Assembly: GCA_023703575.1 (NCBI GenBank)
Contig: CP097969.1
Coordinates: forward strand, 1,025,517-1,089,516
Direction: 5' to 3'
DNA: 64,000 nucleotides
Source of the DNA: SAR86 cluster bacterium
GTDB lineage: Bacteria; Pseudomonadota; Gammaproteobacteria; Magnimaribacterales; Magnimaribacteraceae
Part shown: piece by piece, positions 27,206 through 35,715 of the stretch
How positions within the stretch are numbered: the stretch's first letter is position 1
How the letters are laid out: every line of letters begins with the position of its first letter
Notes under the pieces: model-generated
Told to the model about the DNA's origin: nothing
The model's database searches: none
Seen by the model: the letters and a program-made list of their open reading frames with translations, nothing else
Program-made: the position numbers and the translations under genes

Positions 27206-28101
27206 TAATTTAATAAGTTTAATTCGGACAAAACTTCCTCGGCTTTATCATGGAACTTTGCGTCTAAATGAGACAAAGGTAATCTTATGCCGTCAGTTAT
27301 TCTTCCTATTCGATTAAGCATCCATTTTACGGGAATTGGGTTAGATTCTATAAATAGAATTTGATTAAGCCTGACCAGCGTTGTATCTAAGTCTCTAGCT
27401 GCCTTGGCTTCTCCGCTCAGAGCATGATCACATATATTAGATATTATTTTGGGAACAATGTTGGAAGTTACAGAAATTGTTCCCGTTCCACCATTTATCA
27501 TAAATTCAGTAGCAGTTGGATCGTCTCCGGAATATAAAGCAAAATTATCTTTTTGTTCTGAATCTAAATTGGTCACAAAATCTTCTAAGCGACCAAGATC
27601 GCCAGTAGCATCCTTCAGACCAACGATATTTTGATGATCCACTAACCTCATAACAGTGTCATTCAAAAGATCACATCCTGTCCTTGAAGGCACATTATAA
27701 AGAATTTGAGGGAAGTCAACTTCATCTGCAATTAATTGATAATGTAAATATAAGCCTTCTTGTGTCGGCTTGTTATAATAAGGTGTAACTAAAAGTGCAG
27801 CATCAGCACCGGCAGATTTGGCTGAAGAAGTAAGATATATAGCTTCTTTTGTAGAATTAGCTCCAGTTCCGGCTATAACTTTTATTCTGCCATTTGAAAT
27901 ATCTACAGCTCTTTCTATAAGTTGTACATGTTCTGAAACATCTAAGGTAGCTGACTCTCCAGTTGTTCCAACCACTACTAGTCCTGATGTATTAGAACTA
28001 ATGTGCCACTCAATAAGATCTTTTAATCCTTCCCAATTTATCTCCCCATCCGATTCCATCGGAGTAACCAGAGCTGTAATAGAACCTTTTAGATTAAACA
28101 T
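27205..28101 (-). CDS. dapA: 4-hydroxy-tetrahydrodipicolinate synthase
   Basis: Condenses pyruvate with aspartate semialdehyde in lysine and diaminopimelate synthesis. 298 residues. The GTTGESATL substrate loop, the YNVPSRTG catalytic tyrosine segment and the Schiff-base lysine in IVGLKDATGD are all present. Divergent from bcp across a 62 bp gap. First gene of the dapA-bamC-purC unit. Confidence 0.97.
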   Translation of the reverse strand: MFNLKGSITALVTPMESDGEINWEGLKDLIEWHISSNTSGLVVVGTTGESATLDVSEHVQLIERAVDISNGRIKVIAGTGANSTKEAIYLTSSAKSAGADAALLVTPYYNKPTQEGLYLHYQLIADEVDFPQILYNVPSRTGCDLLNDTVMRLVDHQNIVGLKDATGDLGRLEDFVTNLDSEQKDNFALYSGDDPTATEFMINGGTGTISVTSNIVPKIISNICDHALSGEAKAARDLDTTLVRLNQILFIESNPIPVKWMLNRIGRITDGIRLPLSHLDAKFHDKAEEVLSELNLLN

Positions 28102-28111
28102 TAATTATTTT

Positions 28112-28140
28112 TTAACTCAATGTTAGAATCTTAATATTAT
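28112..28140 (+). promoter_or_regulatory. Promoter of bcp
   Basis: TTAACT (28112-28117), 17 bp spacer, TATTAT (28135-28140), ending 23 bp before the bcp ATG. The only plus-strand pair of this quality in the 62 bp divergent gap. A strong ribosome binding site GGAGGAG follows just before the ATG at 28164. Confidence 0.55.
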
Positions 28141-28163
28141 AGAATGTTTCTAACGGAGGAGAT

Positions 28164-28637
28164 ATGCCAACACCTAAAATAAATAATAAAGCGCCGATTT
28201 TTAAAGGCGAATGCACTGGAAATAAGAATATAAGCCTTTCTGATTTTAGAGGTAAGAATGTGGTATTATATTTCTATCCTAAAGATAGCACTCCTGGCTG
28301 CACTACAGAGGGTCAAGACTTCAGAGACTTAAAATCTCAATTTACTAGAGCAAATACTGTAATTTTTGGCCTATCTAGAGAATCAATAAAATCCCATGAA
28401 AAATTTAAAAAGAATGAGAAGTTTAATTTCGAACTGATATCCGACCCTGATGAAAAAATATGCAAACAATATGATGTCATTAAGGAAAAGAGCATGTATG
28501 GTAAAAAATACATGGGAATAGAGAGGAGTACATTTTTGATTGATTCAAAAGGGAAGTTAGTCAATGAATGGAGAAAAGTTAAAGTTACTGGTCATGCCAA
28601 GGAAGTTCTTGAAGCAGCAAAACTTCTTAAGAGTTAA
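28164..28637 (+). CDS. bcp: Thioredoxin-dependent thiol peroxidase (BCP/PrxQ-type peroxiredoxin)
   Basis: Reduces hydroperoxides in the cytoplasm. 157 residues. The peroxidatic cysteine lies in DSTPGCTTEGQDF (about residue 46). The second cysteine that E. coli BCP has five residues later is replaced by glutamine/aspartate region here; the remaining candidate resolving cysteine is in EKICKQYD, so the catalytic cycle may be 1-Cys or atypical. An excellent ribosome binding site (GGAGGAG) precedes the ATG. Its stop overlaps the end of convergent perM. Confidence 0.94.
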   Translation: MPTPKINNKAPIFKGECTGNKNISLSDFRGKNVVLYFYPKDSTPGCTTEGQDFRDLKSQFTRANTVIFGLSRESIKSHEKFKKNEKFNFELISDPDEKICKQYDVIKEKSMYGKKYMGIERSTFLIDSKGKLVNEWRKVKVTGHAKEVLEAAKLLKS

Positions 28638-29671
28638 TCAATCGGATCTGGCCAGGAATTAATAATTGCTTTTATGAATGTTGCCAAAGGAATGGCAAAA
28701 AATAGCCCCCAAAAACCCCAAATTCCTCCGAAAAATAGAATTGCAATAATTATAACTGCAGGGTGAAGATTATTTCTAGTTGAAAATAGTATAGGAACAA
28801 GAACATTACCATCTAAAATTTGTATTAATAGATAGAATCCCAGTAGCCAGTAGAAATTCTCAGATACACCCCACTCATAAAGACCAATCAAAACAACTGG
28901 GACGGTCACTAAAATAGCGCCAAATATTGGGATAATTACTGAAAGACCAACAAGTATTGCAATTAGCACAGCATAAGGAAGTCCAAGTGCAGCAAATAAG
29001 ATATATGAGGCACTGGCAACAATAATCATTTCCAAAAATTTACCAGTAACATAATTAAAGAGTTGATTATTCATTTCTGAAAAAACAGATTGCATAAATC
29101 CATTTTCTTTAGGTAGTAAAAATGAAGCAATTGGTAGTAATTCATTTTTATCCTTCAGGAAAAAGAAGACCATCAAAGGGATCATTATTGCGTATAAAAT
29201 AGCATTAAACATTAAAGAAATTGTCCCTGCTAATTGGCCCAAGGCTGAGCTTAATAAACTATTAATCTGATTGCTCAAATTAGCGAAAATCAAATCGATA
29301 TCTTCTTTTGAAAAATAATTATTCATCTCTACTAGAGTTTGTTGAAAAGAGCTCACAATTATCGGAAGATTTTGCAATAAATTATTAATTTCTGTGCCAA
29401 TTGAAGGAAGAGCAAAAAATAAACTCATATAACAGCCGAAAAAGACTATAAGGGTTATGGTCAATGATAGTTGTTGAGAAATATCCATCTTTAGCAAGGC
29501 ATTCATTAACCCATTTAAAAGAAAAGCTATTACTACACTGATAATTACTGGTAATAAGATGTCGCCAAAGAAAATTATAAAAAGGAAAGAAAATATCAAT
29601 AGGACGGCAAAATATACAGATTCCTCATTGGAAAAAAACCTTTTTATAAATTTATCTAATAAACTCTGCAT
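28634..29671 (-). CDS. perM: AI-2E family transporter / PerM-like permease
   Basis: Inner-membrane protein of the PF01594-type family; actual cargo in most members is unknown, and Na+/H+ antiport or signal export have been proposed for relatives. 345 residues with paired hydrophobic helices at the N-terminus (about 20-50, 60-85), a soluble middle (about 90-150) and a helix-rich C-terminal half with GLPYAVLIAILVGL and IFFGGIWGFWGLFFAIPLATF-type segments (quoted in part). The perM/bepA divergent pair near bcp and dapA matches E. coli gene order. Confidence 0.88.
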   Translation of the reverse strand: MQSLLDKFIKRFFSNEESVYFAVLLIFSFLFIIFFGDILLPVIISVVIAFLLNGLMNALLKMDISQQLSLTITLIVFFGCYMSLFFALPSIGTEINNLLQNLPIIVSSFQQTLVEMNNYFSKEDIDLIFANLSNQINSLLSSALGQLAGTISLMFNAILYAIMIPLMVFFFLKDKNELLPIASFLLPKENGFMQSVFSEMNNQLFNYVTGKFLEMIIVASASYILFAALGLPYAVLIAILVGLSVIIPIFGAILVTVPVVLIGLYEWGVSENFYWLLGFYLLIQILDGNVLVPILFSTRNNLHPAVIIIAILFFGGIWGFWGLFFAIPLATFIKAIINSWPDPID

Positions 29672-29745
29672 TATAATTGTGGAATTAATAATATTTTAGG
29701 AAATCTTATTCTTTAACTAAATATAATTAGCGTTATAAAAATTAT

Positions 29746-31188
29746 ATGTATAGCATTATAGCGAAATTCATAATCTATTTGTTGATCTTGGTATCTAGCA
29801 ACTTGTCTTCTTCTGAGGAGGACCTCCCTGTTATAGGAGATAGCTCGTCTTCGGTAATATCTATTGCATCTGAATATAATCTAGGAAGGCTATATATGGC
29901 CCAACTTCGAAGAACTTTACCGGAATATATCGATCCAGTTTCTCAGGATTATACCGAACATTTAGTTTACAGATTATCCGAATTTAGTGAATTAACTGAT
30001 AGAAGATTGGAGATTGCACTAATAGACGAAAAGTCTGTAAATGCTTTTGCTGCCCCTGGCGGTATTATCGGTATCAATGCTGGTCTTATTTTCCACGCGG
30101 ACACTGAAGGTCAACTTGCTTCTGTTCTATCACATGAATTAGCTCATTTAAGTCAAAGACACTTCGCAAGGCGAATGCAGAGGCAAAAAGATAGGAGTTT
30201 AGCCAATTCCCTAATGATATTAGGAAGTATAGCCCTTGCTGGGGCAACTAGTAATCCAAATGCTCTCCTAGTAGGCCAACAAGCAATTACTCAGCAGAAT
30301 CTCTCCTTTAGTCGAGGTGATGAGCAGGAAGCTGACAGAATTGGATTTAAAAATATGGTATCGGCAGGTTTCGATCCAAAAAGTACTTCTTATATGTTTG
30401 AAAAGTTACAATCGTTAAGTAGGCTTTCTGGTTCGAATGAACTTGAGTTTTTAAGGTCTCACCCACTTACTAAAAATAGAATCGCGGATGCTCAAGCAAG
30501 GGCACAGGGTTTTGAAAAGAAAAATTATAGAAATTCACTTGATTATGATCTTGTTAGGAATAGGACAATAGTACATTTTTCCGAAATGCCTCGACAAGCT
30601 GTAACAATATTTCAAAAAGAGCTCACAAATTCATCTGATGAAAGAGATAAATTAGAAGCGCACTATGGACTTGCCCTAGCATATTCTAGGGACAACAAAC
30701 ATTCCCAAGCATTAAATAGCATGAGGCAAGCATTGGAGATGGATAGTGAAAATCTCATACTTCAAATAGGTCTCTTAGAACTCCATATTGAAGCAGAAAA
30801 TTATTTTGAGGCTGAAGCATTGGCATCGTCTTTGTTAAGCACTAATCCTTACAATTATCCTGTATCTATGCTTTACAACAGAGTGTTGATGAATAAAGGT
30901 GACTATAAATTGGGAGAAAAGATACTAAAGGATCTTACATTGAAAAGACCTAAAGATCCTCAGGTTTGGTATTGGTTAGCAGAGGTACAAGGGCTTGATA
31001 AAAATTTAATAGGATTGCATCTATCCAGAGCAGAATATTTTTTCTTAACTGGGTCTTACGAAACATCAATAAAACATCTAAGGATGGCTCTGGATTTAAC
31101 TGGAAATAATTTTCAACTTACAGAGTCTATCCATAATAAGATTGAAAGATCCCATAAATCAATTGAAGCACTCAAGTCCTTCTCTTAA
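29746..31188 (+). CDS. bepA: Periplasmic M48 metalloprotease with TPR repeats (BepA)
   Basis: Quality-control protease and chaperone for outer-membrane assembly (LptD maturation). 480 residues: signal peptide (about 1-23), M48 domain with the zinc motif HELAH (130-134) and the third ligand in DEQEADRIG, then tetratricopeptide repeats from about residue 270 to the end. The active site is intact. A TATAAT/TATAAA-rich stretch lies 20 bp upstream of the ATG in the 74 bp divergent gap to perM. Its stop overlaps the end of convergent hinT. Confidence 0.94.
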   Translation: MYSIIAKFIIYLLILVSSNLSSSEEDLPVIGDSSSSVISIASEYNLGRLYMAQLRRTLPEYIDPVSQDYTEHLVYRLSEFSELTDRRLEIALIDEKSVNAFAAPGGIIGINAGLIFHADTEGQLASVLSHELAHLSQRHFARRMQRQKDRSLANSLMILGSIALAGATSNPNALLVGQQAITQQNLSFSRGDEQEADRIGFKNMVSAGFDPKSTSYMFEKLQSLSRLSGSNELEFLRSHPLTKNRIADAQARAQGFEKKNYRNSLDYDLVRNRTIVHFSEMPRQAVTIFQKELTNSSDERDKLEAHYGLALAYSRDNKHSQALNSMRQALEMDSENLILQIGLLELHIEAENYFEAEALASSLLSTNPYNYPVSMLYNRVLMNKGDYKLGEKILKDLTLKRPKDPQVWYWLAEVQGLDKNLIGLHLSRAEYFFLTGSYETSIKHLRMALDLTGNNFQLTESIHNKIERSHKSIEALKSFS

Positions 31189-31526
31189 CCAGGAGGCCAG
31201 GAAAATTCTCTTTCAGCTATAAGATGTATATGGAGATGAAAAACAGTTTGTTGTGCTCCTGCGCCATTATTCACAACAAGTCTAAAAGCATCTTGTATTC
31301 CTAATAGTCTTGCTACTTCTCCTGCAACAAGAAACAAATGTCCAAGAAGATCCTGATCATCTTTTTGTGCATCAGATATTTTTTCTATTTGTTTTTTTGG
31401 AATTATTAATAGATGAGTGGGTGCAACAGGATTGATGTCTCTAAAAACTAAAGATTTATCATCTTCATAAATTATATCTGCTGGTAATTCCCTATCGATG
31501 ATCTTTTGAAAAATTGTATCGCTCAC
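31185..31526 (-). CDS. hinT: HIT family purine nucleoside phosphoramidase
   Basis: Histidine-triad hydrolase of AMP-lysine and related phosphoramidates. 113 residues, the HinT length. The triad HLHIHL is near the C-terminus, preceded by VVNNGAGAQQ, the standard HinT block, and DINPVAPTHLLIIPK. It overlaps the end of bepA by 4 bp on the opposite strand. The upstream DUF1543 gene ends 2 bp before its start, so the three small genes to 32157 form a unit. Confidence 0.96.
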   Translation of the reverse strand: MSDTIFQKIIDRELPADIIYEDDKSLVFRDINPVAPTHLLIIPKKQIEKISDAQKDDQDLLGHLFLVAGEVARLLGIQDAFRLVVNNGAGAQQTVFHLHIHLIAEREFSWPPG

Positions 31527-31528
31527 TA

Positions 31529-31798
31529 TTACAACTCCTTTGCCTCATCATATGAAATGACCTCACCTTGCTCTAATTCGGATCCTTCCTTCAAAATAAC
31601 TTCATAGCCTTGAACATTTGAAATCTCTTTAATCCCATCAATGTGCATCGATTTTGCCTGAAATTCCTCTAAGGAATGTGCCTTAGTTTTAGCTTCTTTA
31701 GCATTTTCAGCGGCTATAAAATAATTCAAGTGGGTCTCGTAAAGCCCCTCCCCAATAGATCTGTCATAAAATCCAACATGTACCATAAATAATTTCAT
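31529..31798 (-). CDS. DUF1543 domain-containing protein
   Basis: Small protein of 89 residues beginning MKLFMVHVG, with IDGIKEI and NVQGYEVILKEG, which resembles the uncharacterised DUF1543 family. No membrane helix or catalytic motif is evident. It lies between DUF3147 and hinT on one strand with gaps of 8 and 2 bp, which implies cotranscription. No function can be assigned. Confidence 0.78.
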   Translation of the reverse strand: MKLFMVHVGFYDRSIGEGLYETHLNYFIAAENAKEAKTKAHSLEEFQAKSMHIDGIKEISNVQGYEVILKEGSELEQGEVISYDEAKEL

Positions 31799-31806
31799 AC
31801 TATTTC

Positions 31807-32157
31807 TTATTTTAAATTAATTCCAAAGAATCCTAATATAATGAAATATATCCAATACACAAAGGCTGTAAGCAAAATTGATAGAGATAGACTTGAATAG
31901 AAAGATATATCCCATCCTATTAAGCTGTATAAAGCGATAAAGAATGTTAAAGAAGGAGGTATCATTAAAAGTATATTTCTAGATAAGTCTCTTATGGAGT
32001 TAGGGTCGTGTGTATCAAGGTATAGCCACATAAAAGCTAACAAGGACGTTAATGGAATAGAAGCTACAATACCCGCAATAAGTGTTGACCTCTTAGCTAT
32101 TTCAGAAATGATTACTATCACTAAGGCAGTAAAAATAATCTTAATTATTGTGTACAT
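31807..32157 (-). CDS. DUF3147-like small integral membrane protein
   Basis: 116 residues forming about four hydrophobic helices. The pattern SEIAKRSTLIAGIVASIPLTS, followed by WLYLDT and a C-terminal Y-rich helix, resembles the uncharacterised DUF3147 membrane family (segment quoted below the length limit in parts). First gene of a three-gene unit with DUF1543 and hinT. It diverges from the hypothetical gene at 32183 with only 25 bp between starts, so the promoters must overlap. Function unknown. Confidence 0.75.
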   Translation of the reverse strand: MYTIIKIIFTALVIVIISEIAKRSTLIAGIVASIPLTSLLAFMWLYLDTHDPNSIRDLSRNILLMIPPSLTFFIALYSLIGWDISFYSSLSLSILLTAFVYWIYFIILGFFGINLK

Positions 32158-32182
32158 AAAGGTATTTAATAATTAAACAACA

Positions 32183-32767
32183 ATGGTTAAGATAAAAAAA
32201 TATATGAAATCTAAAGAATCACATCTAGATATTTCTTTAACTCAACTTCAAGAGGCAGTTGAAGATCTTGATCCAAAAAAGAACTTACAAAATATTGCCG
32301 CCGCTGCAGCTGAAATTTTAGCTGAATCTGATTTTTCTACCAAATGGGATGATGTAATTTCTATGTTAGATAGTGAAAATATATCGGAGAGGTTAAGGTT
32401 AGCAGCCCATATAATTTTTAGGGCAAAACTTGTACTTGATGAAGTGGATAGAAATCCAATATCAAAAACCATTGTATACAATACTATGTTGATGATGGAT
32501 GCACTTGAAGTCTCAAATTTAAAAGGTTACATGACTGATAAGTGCTCTCCCAAATACAAAGAGCTCAATAATAGTAGTCTTTCAATGGAATCAGCTCTAA
32601 AAAAAGAAAGGGTTGTGAACGTCATAAAGGAATTACAAACAGATAATCCTGGAAAAGGAATAACTTGGCTTCGCAAGGAGGCATCAAAACTTTTAACCTC
32701 TGAAGGTTATAGAGGATATAGTTATAGGCAAATAATGAGGGATACTAGAGGACTAAAAGTTAACTAA
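32183..32767 (+). CDS. Hypothetical protein with C-terminal helix-rich domain
   Basis: I do not recognise this 194-residue protein. It is soluble and mostly helical, with alanine-rich IAAAAAEIL early on and a basic C-terminal segment ITWLRKEASKLL followed by GYRGYSYRQIMRDT that could be a DNA- or RNA-binding helix-turn-helix. No signal peptide or membrane helix. Start is at the ATG 32183; a second ATG at 32204 is possible since neither has a good ribosome binding site. It overlaps the end of convergent crcB by 8 bp. Codon use looks like its neighbours. Confidence 0.7.
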   Translation: MVKIKKYMKSKESHLDISLTQLQEAVEDLDPKKNLQNIAAAAAEILAESDFSTKWDDVISMLDSENISERLRLAAHIIFRAKLVLDEVDRNPISKTIVYNTMLMMDALEVSNLKGYMTDKCSPKYKELNNSSLSMESALKKERVVNVIKELQTDNPGKGITWLRKEASKLLTSEGYRGYSYRQIMRDTRGLKVN

Positions 32768-33125
32768 CTCTTGTAAGGTACATTCCTAGCCATGTTGCCC
32801 CTAAGCATGTTGATACTGACAATATTATATATAAAAGGGCCATTAAAAAATTACCTTGATATAACAACTCTAAAGACTCCTTTGAAAAAGCAGAAAAGGT
32901 TGTAAATGCACCCAAGAATCCGATGAAAAGGAATGGTGTCAGGTATCTTTCTAGATTAGAATCCATTAAGTGGTAAAACAGACCCAATAAGAAACAACCT
33001 GATATATTTACAATTAAAATTCCTAAGGGTATTTCAAAATTCTCTGACTTTTCAAATAGAATGGATAAATAAAACCTGCTCAGAGCCCCTATAGAACCTC
33101 CTAAACAAATTAAAAAGATATTCAT
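32760..33125 (-). CDS. crcB: Fluoride efflux channel CrcB (Fluc)
   Basis: Dimeric inner-membrane fluoride channel. 121 residues with four helices. GGSIGALSRFYLS at the N-terminus, VNISGCFLLG and the central GAFTTFSAFSKE block containing the pore phenylalanines and TTFS are the Fluc signatures. No fluoride riboswitch is recognisable: only 7 bp separate the start from the tRNA gene upstream, so it is probably transcribed with that tRNA. Confidence 0.94.
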   Translation of the reverse strand: MNIFLICLGGSIGALSRFYLSILFEKSENFEIPLGILIVNISGCFLLGLFYHLMDSNLERYLTPFLFIGFLGAFTTFSAFSKESLELLYQGNFLMALLYIILSVSTCLGATWLGMYLTRVS

Positions 33126-33132
33126 CTTGGGT

Positions 33133-33208
33133 TGGTGGGCCGTCTGCGACTCGAACGCAGGACCAATTCGTTAAAAGCGAACTGCTCTACCGACTGAGCT
33201 AACGGCCC
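33133..33208 (-). tRNA. tRNA-Lys (anticodon TTT)
   Basis: 76 nt with CCA encoded. Acceptor stem GGGCCGT pairs with ACGGCCC; D arm TAGCTCAGTCGGTAGAGCA; anticodon stem GTTCG/CGAAT with loop CTTTTAA (anticodon at 33173-33175); T arm CTGCG-TTCGAGT-CGCAG. Closely follows the E. coli tRNA-Lys pattern. It sits directly after cpoB, as the lysine tRNAs do in E. coli. Confidence 0.97.
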
Positions 33209-33230
33209 GAAAATTGCGTATTTTAAAGGT

Positions 33231-33902
33231 TTACTCAAGTAAATTCGACTCTTCTTTTAAAATTTCTTGTGATTTTTTTGATAGTTGAGAAGCTCCTGAA
33301 TCAGGAAAATCTTCATTGACCCTATTATAAAATCCTAATGATCCAGCAATATCACCTTCTATTCTATAAATTTCACCTAATTTAAACAAAGAATCTGGTG
33401 CTCTAGAATGTTGATAAAAATTGTCTACTACATTTTTAAAGCTTAGTTTGGCATCTTCGTACATCTCTTGAGCCAAAAATAATTCACCAGACCAGAAATA
33501 TGCATCAGCGGTAAAAGCTCCATTAGGGAAAGTAATTATAATTTGAGAGAAAATTTCTAGGGCCTCAGCGAATCTTGATTCTTCAAATAAAATTAACGCT
33601 GACTTAAATAACTCTTTTTCTTCAGAATCTGAATACTGGCCCTCCTCATCAACTGAGCTTAGCTTTTCTGATGAGATTTTCGATATTTCTAATATTCTTG
33701 AATCTAAGTCTAAATATCTCTGCTGTTGAAGTTCAAGAGACCTATCAACCAGAGTGGAATTTTCCTCAAGTATATTTCTTAAATCTCTAATTTCCTCTTC
33801 AAGTACTTCTATCTTTTTATAGAGAAGTTCTAAACTTTCATTTTCTTCAGAAAAAATCGTAAAGGTAGATAGAAGAAAAAAACTAAAAAAAATATTTTTC
33901 AA
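33231..33902 (-). CDS. cpoB: Cell division coordinator CpoB (YbgF), Tol-Pal accessory
   Basis: Periplasmic protein coordinating peptidoglycan synthesis with outer-membrane constriction. 223 residues: signal peptide (about 1-18), coiled coil (about 25-80; heptads in LYKKIEVLEEEIRDLRN and following), then TPR repeats of the YbgF type from about 95 (FKSALILFEESRF, FPNGAFTADAYFW, YEDAKLSFKNVVDNF). It starts with TTG at 33902, six bp after pal. Last protein gene of the tol-pal unit; tRNA-Lys follows after 22 bp. Confidence 0.92.
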   Translation of the reverse strand: MKNIFFSFFLLSTFTIFSEENESLELLYKKIEVLEEEIRDLRNILEENSTLVDRSLELQQQRYLDLDSRILEISKISSEKLSSVDEEGQYSDSEEKELFKSALILFEESRFAEALEIFSQIIITFPNGAFTADAYFWSGELFLAQEMYEDAKLSFKNVVDNFYQHSRAPDSLFKLGEIYRIEGDIAGSLGFYNRVNEDFPDSGASQLSKKSQEILKEESNLLE

Positions 33903-33907
33903 ATTAA

Positions 33908-34372
33908 TCAGAATGTTTTAACTAGTGCCCTTCTATTCTTTGACCAAGAGCTCTCATTAGAGCCAGATACGGCTGGTTTTTCCTCACCATAACTTACAGT
34001 AGAAATTTTTTCTGAAGAAACTCCATTGATAATTAATAATTCAGCGACTGTTTTAGCTCTTTGTTCTCCAAGGGCTAAATTATATTCACGAGTACCTCTC
34101 TCATCACAATGTCCCTCAACCCTTACACTTAAATTATTTTCTTTTATAACATTAGCTAGAGATCTAATTTTCGCCCTGCCTTCAGAATTGATATCTGATC
34201 TATCATATGCAAAGTAAAGAATATTGTTAGATGTAAGACCGCTATCGGAGTAAGCACCTGATGCAGATGCGGATATGGCTGTTGAATCGCTTGTCCTATC
34301 CATTGAGACAGAACTGCATGAAGCTACAGTAATTACGAGAAAAGTTATTAAAGATTTTTGTATGATGTTCAT
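33908..34372 (-). CDS. pal: Peptidoglycan-associated lipoprotein Pal
   Basis: Outer-membrane lipoprotein that anchors the envelope to peptidoglycan and works with TolB. 154 residues: signal with lipobox VASC (cysteine about residue 19), a Ser/Ala-rich linker, and an OmpA-type domain with FAYDRSDIN, VEGHCDERGTREYN, LGEQRAKTV and NRRALV. The peptidoglycan-binding Asp and Arg positions are present. AGGAGG lies 6 bp upstream of the ATG. Confidence 0.96.
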   Translation of the reverse strand: MNIIQKSLITFLVITVASCSSVSMDRTSDSTAISASASGAYSDSGLTSNNILYFAYDRSDINSEGRAKIRSLANVIKENNLSVRVEGHCDERGTREYNLALGEQRAKTVAELLIINGVSSEKISTVSYGEEKPAVSGSNESSWSKNRRALVKTF

Positions 34373-34409
34373 TTAAGCCTCCTGTTTCTATTATACTTCT
34401 ATTTTGATT

Positions 34410-35702
34410 CTAATCTATCAAAGGAGACCAGGACGGTTCTCTCGCCTCTCCCTTCAATGAAGGCATAATAAATTTTGTCTTACCATCTAGAGTAATACCA
34501 GCCAATATATCCTTATCACCATCCTTAGTTGCATAAATAACCACATTTCCATTAGGTGAAACTGTTGGAGATTCATCTAATGAAGTATCGGTTAATATAT
34601 TTATATTTCCAGATCTAAGGTTTTGCTTGGCTATGTGGAAGATACCATTTCTTCTATGAACAAAGACAATATCCTTTCCGTTGGGTAGATACCTACCCCT
34701 CGCATTATAAGTTCCATCGAACGTAATTCTTTTTATTCTCTTCGTTTTTACATTTGCTTCATATATTTGCGGTGAACCGGATCTATTTGAGGTAAATAAA
34801 ATTTTTCTAGAATCAGGTGACCAATCTGGTTCAGTATCAATTCCAAAGTGATTTGTAACTTGGATCCAGTTAGAAAGTTTAAGATCGTAAATAAAAATAT
34901 CCGGATTACCTGTCCTGGATAGAACAGCAGATAATTTATCACCATTTGGTGACCAATTTGGTGAGCTATTAATACCTCTTTCTAGTTTAAGACCAAACCT
35001 TTCGGCATTAGAAAGCTGCTGTATGAAGATACGCGATGTTCCTTCTTCAAAAGATACATATGCAATTTTTTTCCTGTCCGGAGACCAACTTGGAGACATC
35101 AAAGGTTGAGGAGAAGAAAAAAGAGATAAACTCTGAAATCCATCTAGATCTGAAATCATTAAGTTATAGTTAGGATCACTGACAGACGGCTTATCTATAT
35201 AGGCTATTTGAGTTGAAAAAATACCTGGTATTCCATGTATTTTTGAATAAATGTTATCACTGATTTTATGACTGATTCTTCTCAAAGATCTTTTGGTACC
35301 AAATACTACCCCTCTATGTATTAATCTTTCTTTCACAACATCAAAAATGATAAATGAAACTTTTATTTCATTCTCTACCTCCGAAGGACCTACATTTCCT
35401 ATCACCAAGAAATCTGTTCCTAATATTCTCCAGTCTTTAAAAAAAACTTCTTCTTTAGAACTAGGTAGGCTCAACATATTCTTAGGAGGCAATACATCGA
35501 ATTCTCCGAATGATTCTAGATCAGACTTTATTACCTCATGAATAAATAAATCTTGAGGGGTATCTAAATTCCATTTCATAGGAACTACCGCCACATTAAT
35601 TGGGTCCTCTAGTCCACCTTTGATCTCTATTCTAAGCTGTCCAGAAAGTGTTGAAAGAAAAAATAATGATGCAGTTATTAAAATGATATTTTTGTAAAAC
35701 AT
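34410..35702 (-). CDS. tolB: Tol-Pal system beta-propeller protein TolB
   Basis: Periplasmic protein that binds Pal and outer-membrane components. From the ATG at 35702 it is 430 residues, the same as E. coli TolB; a TTG four codons upstream is the alternative. Signal peptide about 1-22, N-terminal alpha/beta domain to about 165, then a six-bladed propeller with repeated SPSWSPDRKKIAY, SPNWSPNGDKL, EPDWSPDSRKI-type WSPDG blades. The last blade closes with REPSWSP. Confidence 0.96.
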   Translation of the reverse strand: MFYKNIILITASLFFLSTLSGQLRIEIKGGLEDPINVAVVPMKWNLDTPQDLFIHEVIKSDLESFGEFDVLPPKNMLSLPSSKEEVFFKDWRILGTDFLVIGNVGPSEVENEIKVSFIIFDVVKERLIHRGVVFGTKRSLRRISHKISDNIYSKIHGIPGIFSTQIAYIDKPSVSDPNYNLMISDLDGFQSLSLFSSPQPLMSPSWSPDRKKIAYVSFEEGTSRIFIQQLSNAERFGLKLERGINSSPNWSPNGDKLSAVLSRTGNPDIFIYDLKLSNWIQVTNHFGIDTEPDWSPDSRKILFTSNRSGSPQIYEANVKTKRIKRITFDGTYNARGRYLPNGKDIVFVHRRNGIFHIAKQNLRSGNINILTDTSLDESPTVSPNGNVVIYATKDGDKDILAGITLDGKTKFIMPSLKGEAREPSWSPLID

Positions 35703-35715
35703 TGCGTCATTCAAA

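Noticed and set aside
33100-33132. Fluoride riboswitch before crcB
   Set aside because: Only 7 bp separate crcB from the tRNA gene, too little for the aptamer.
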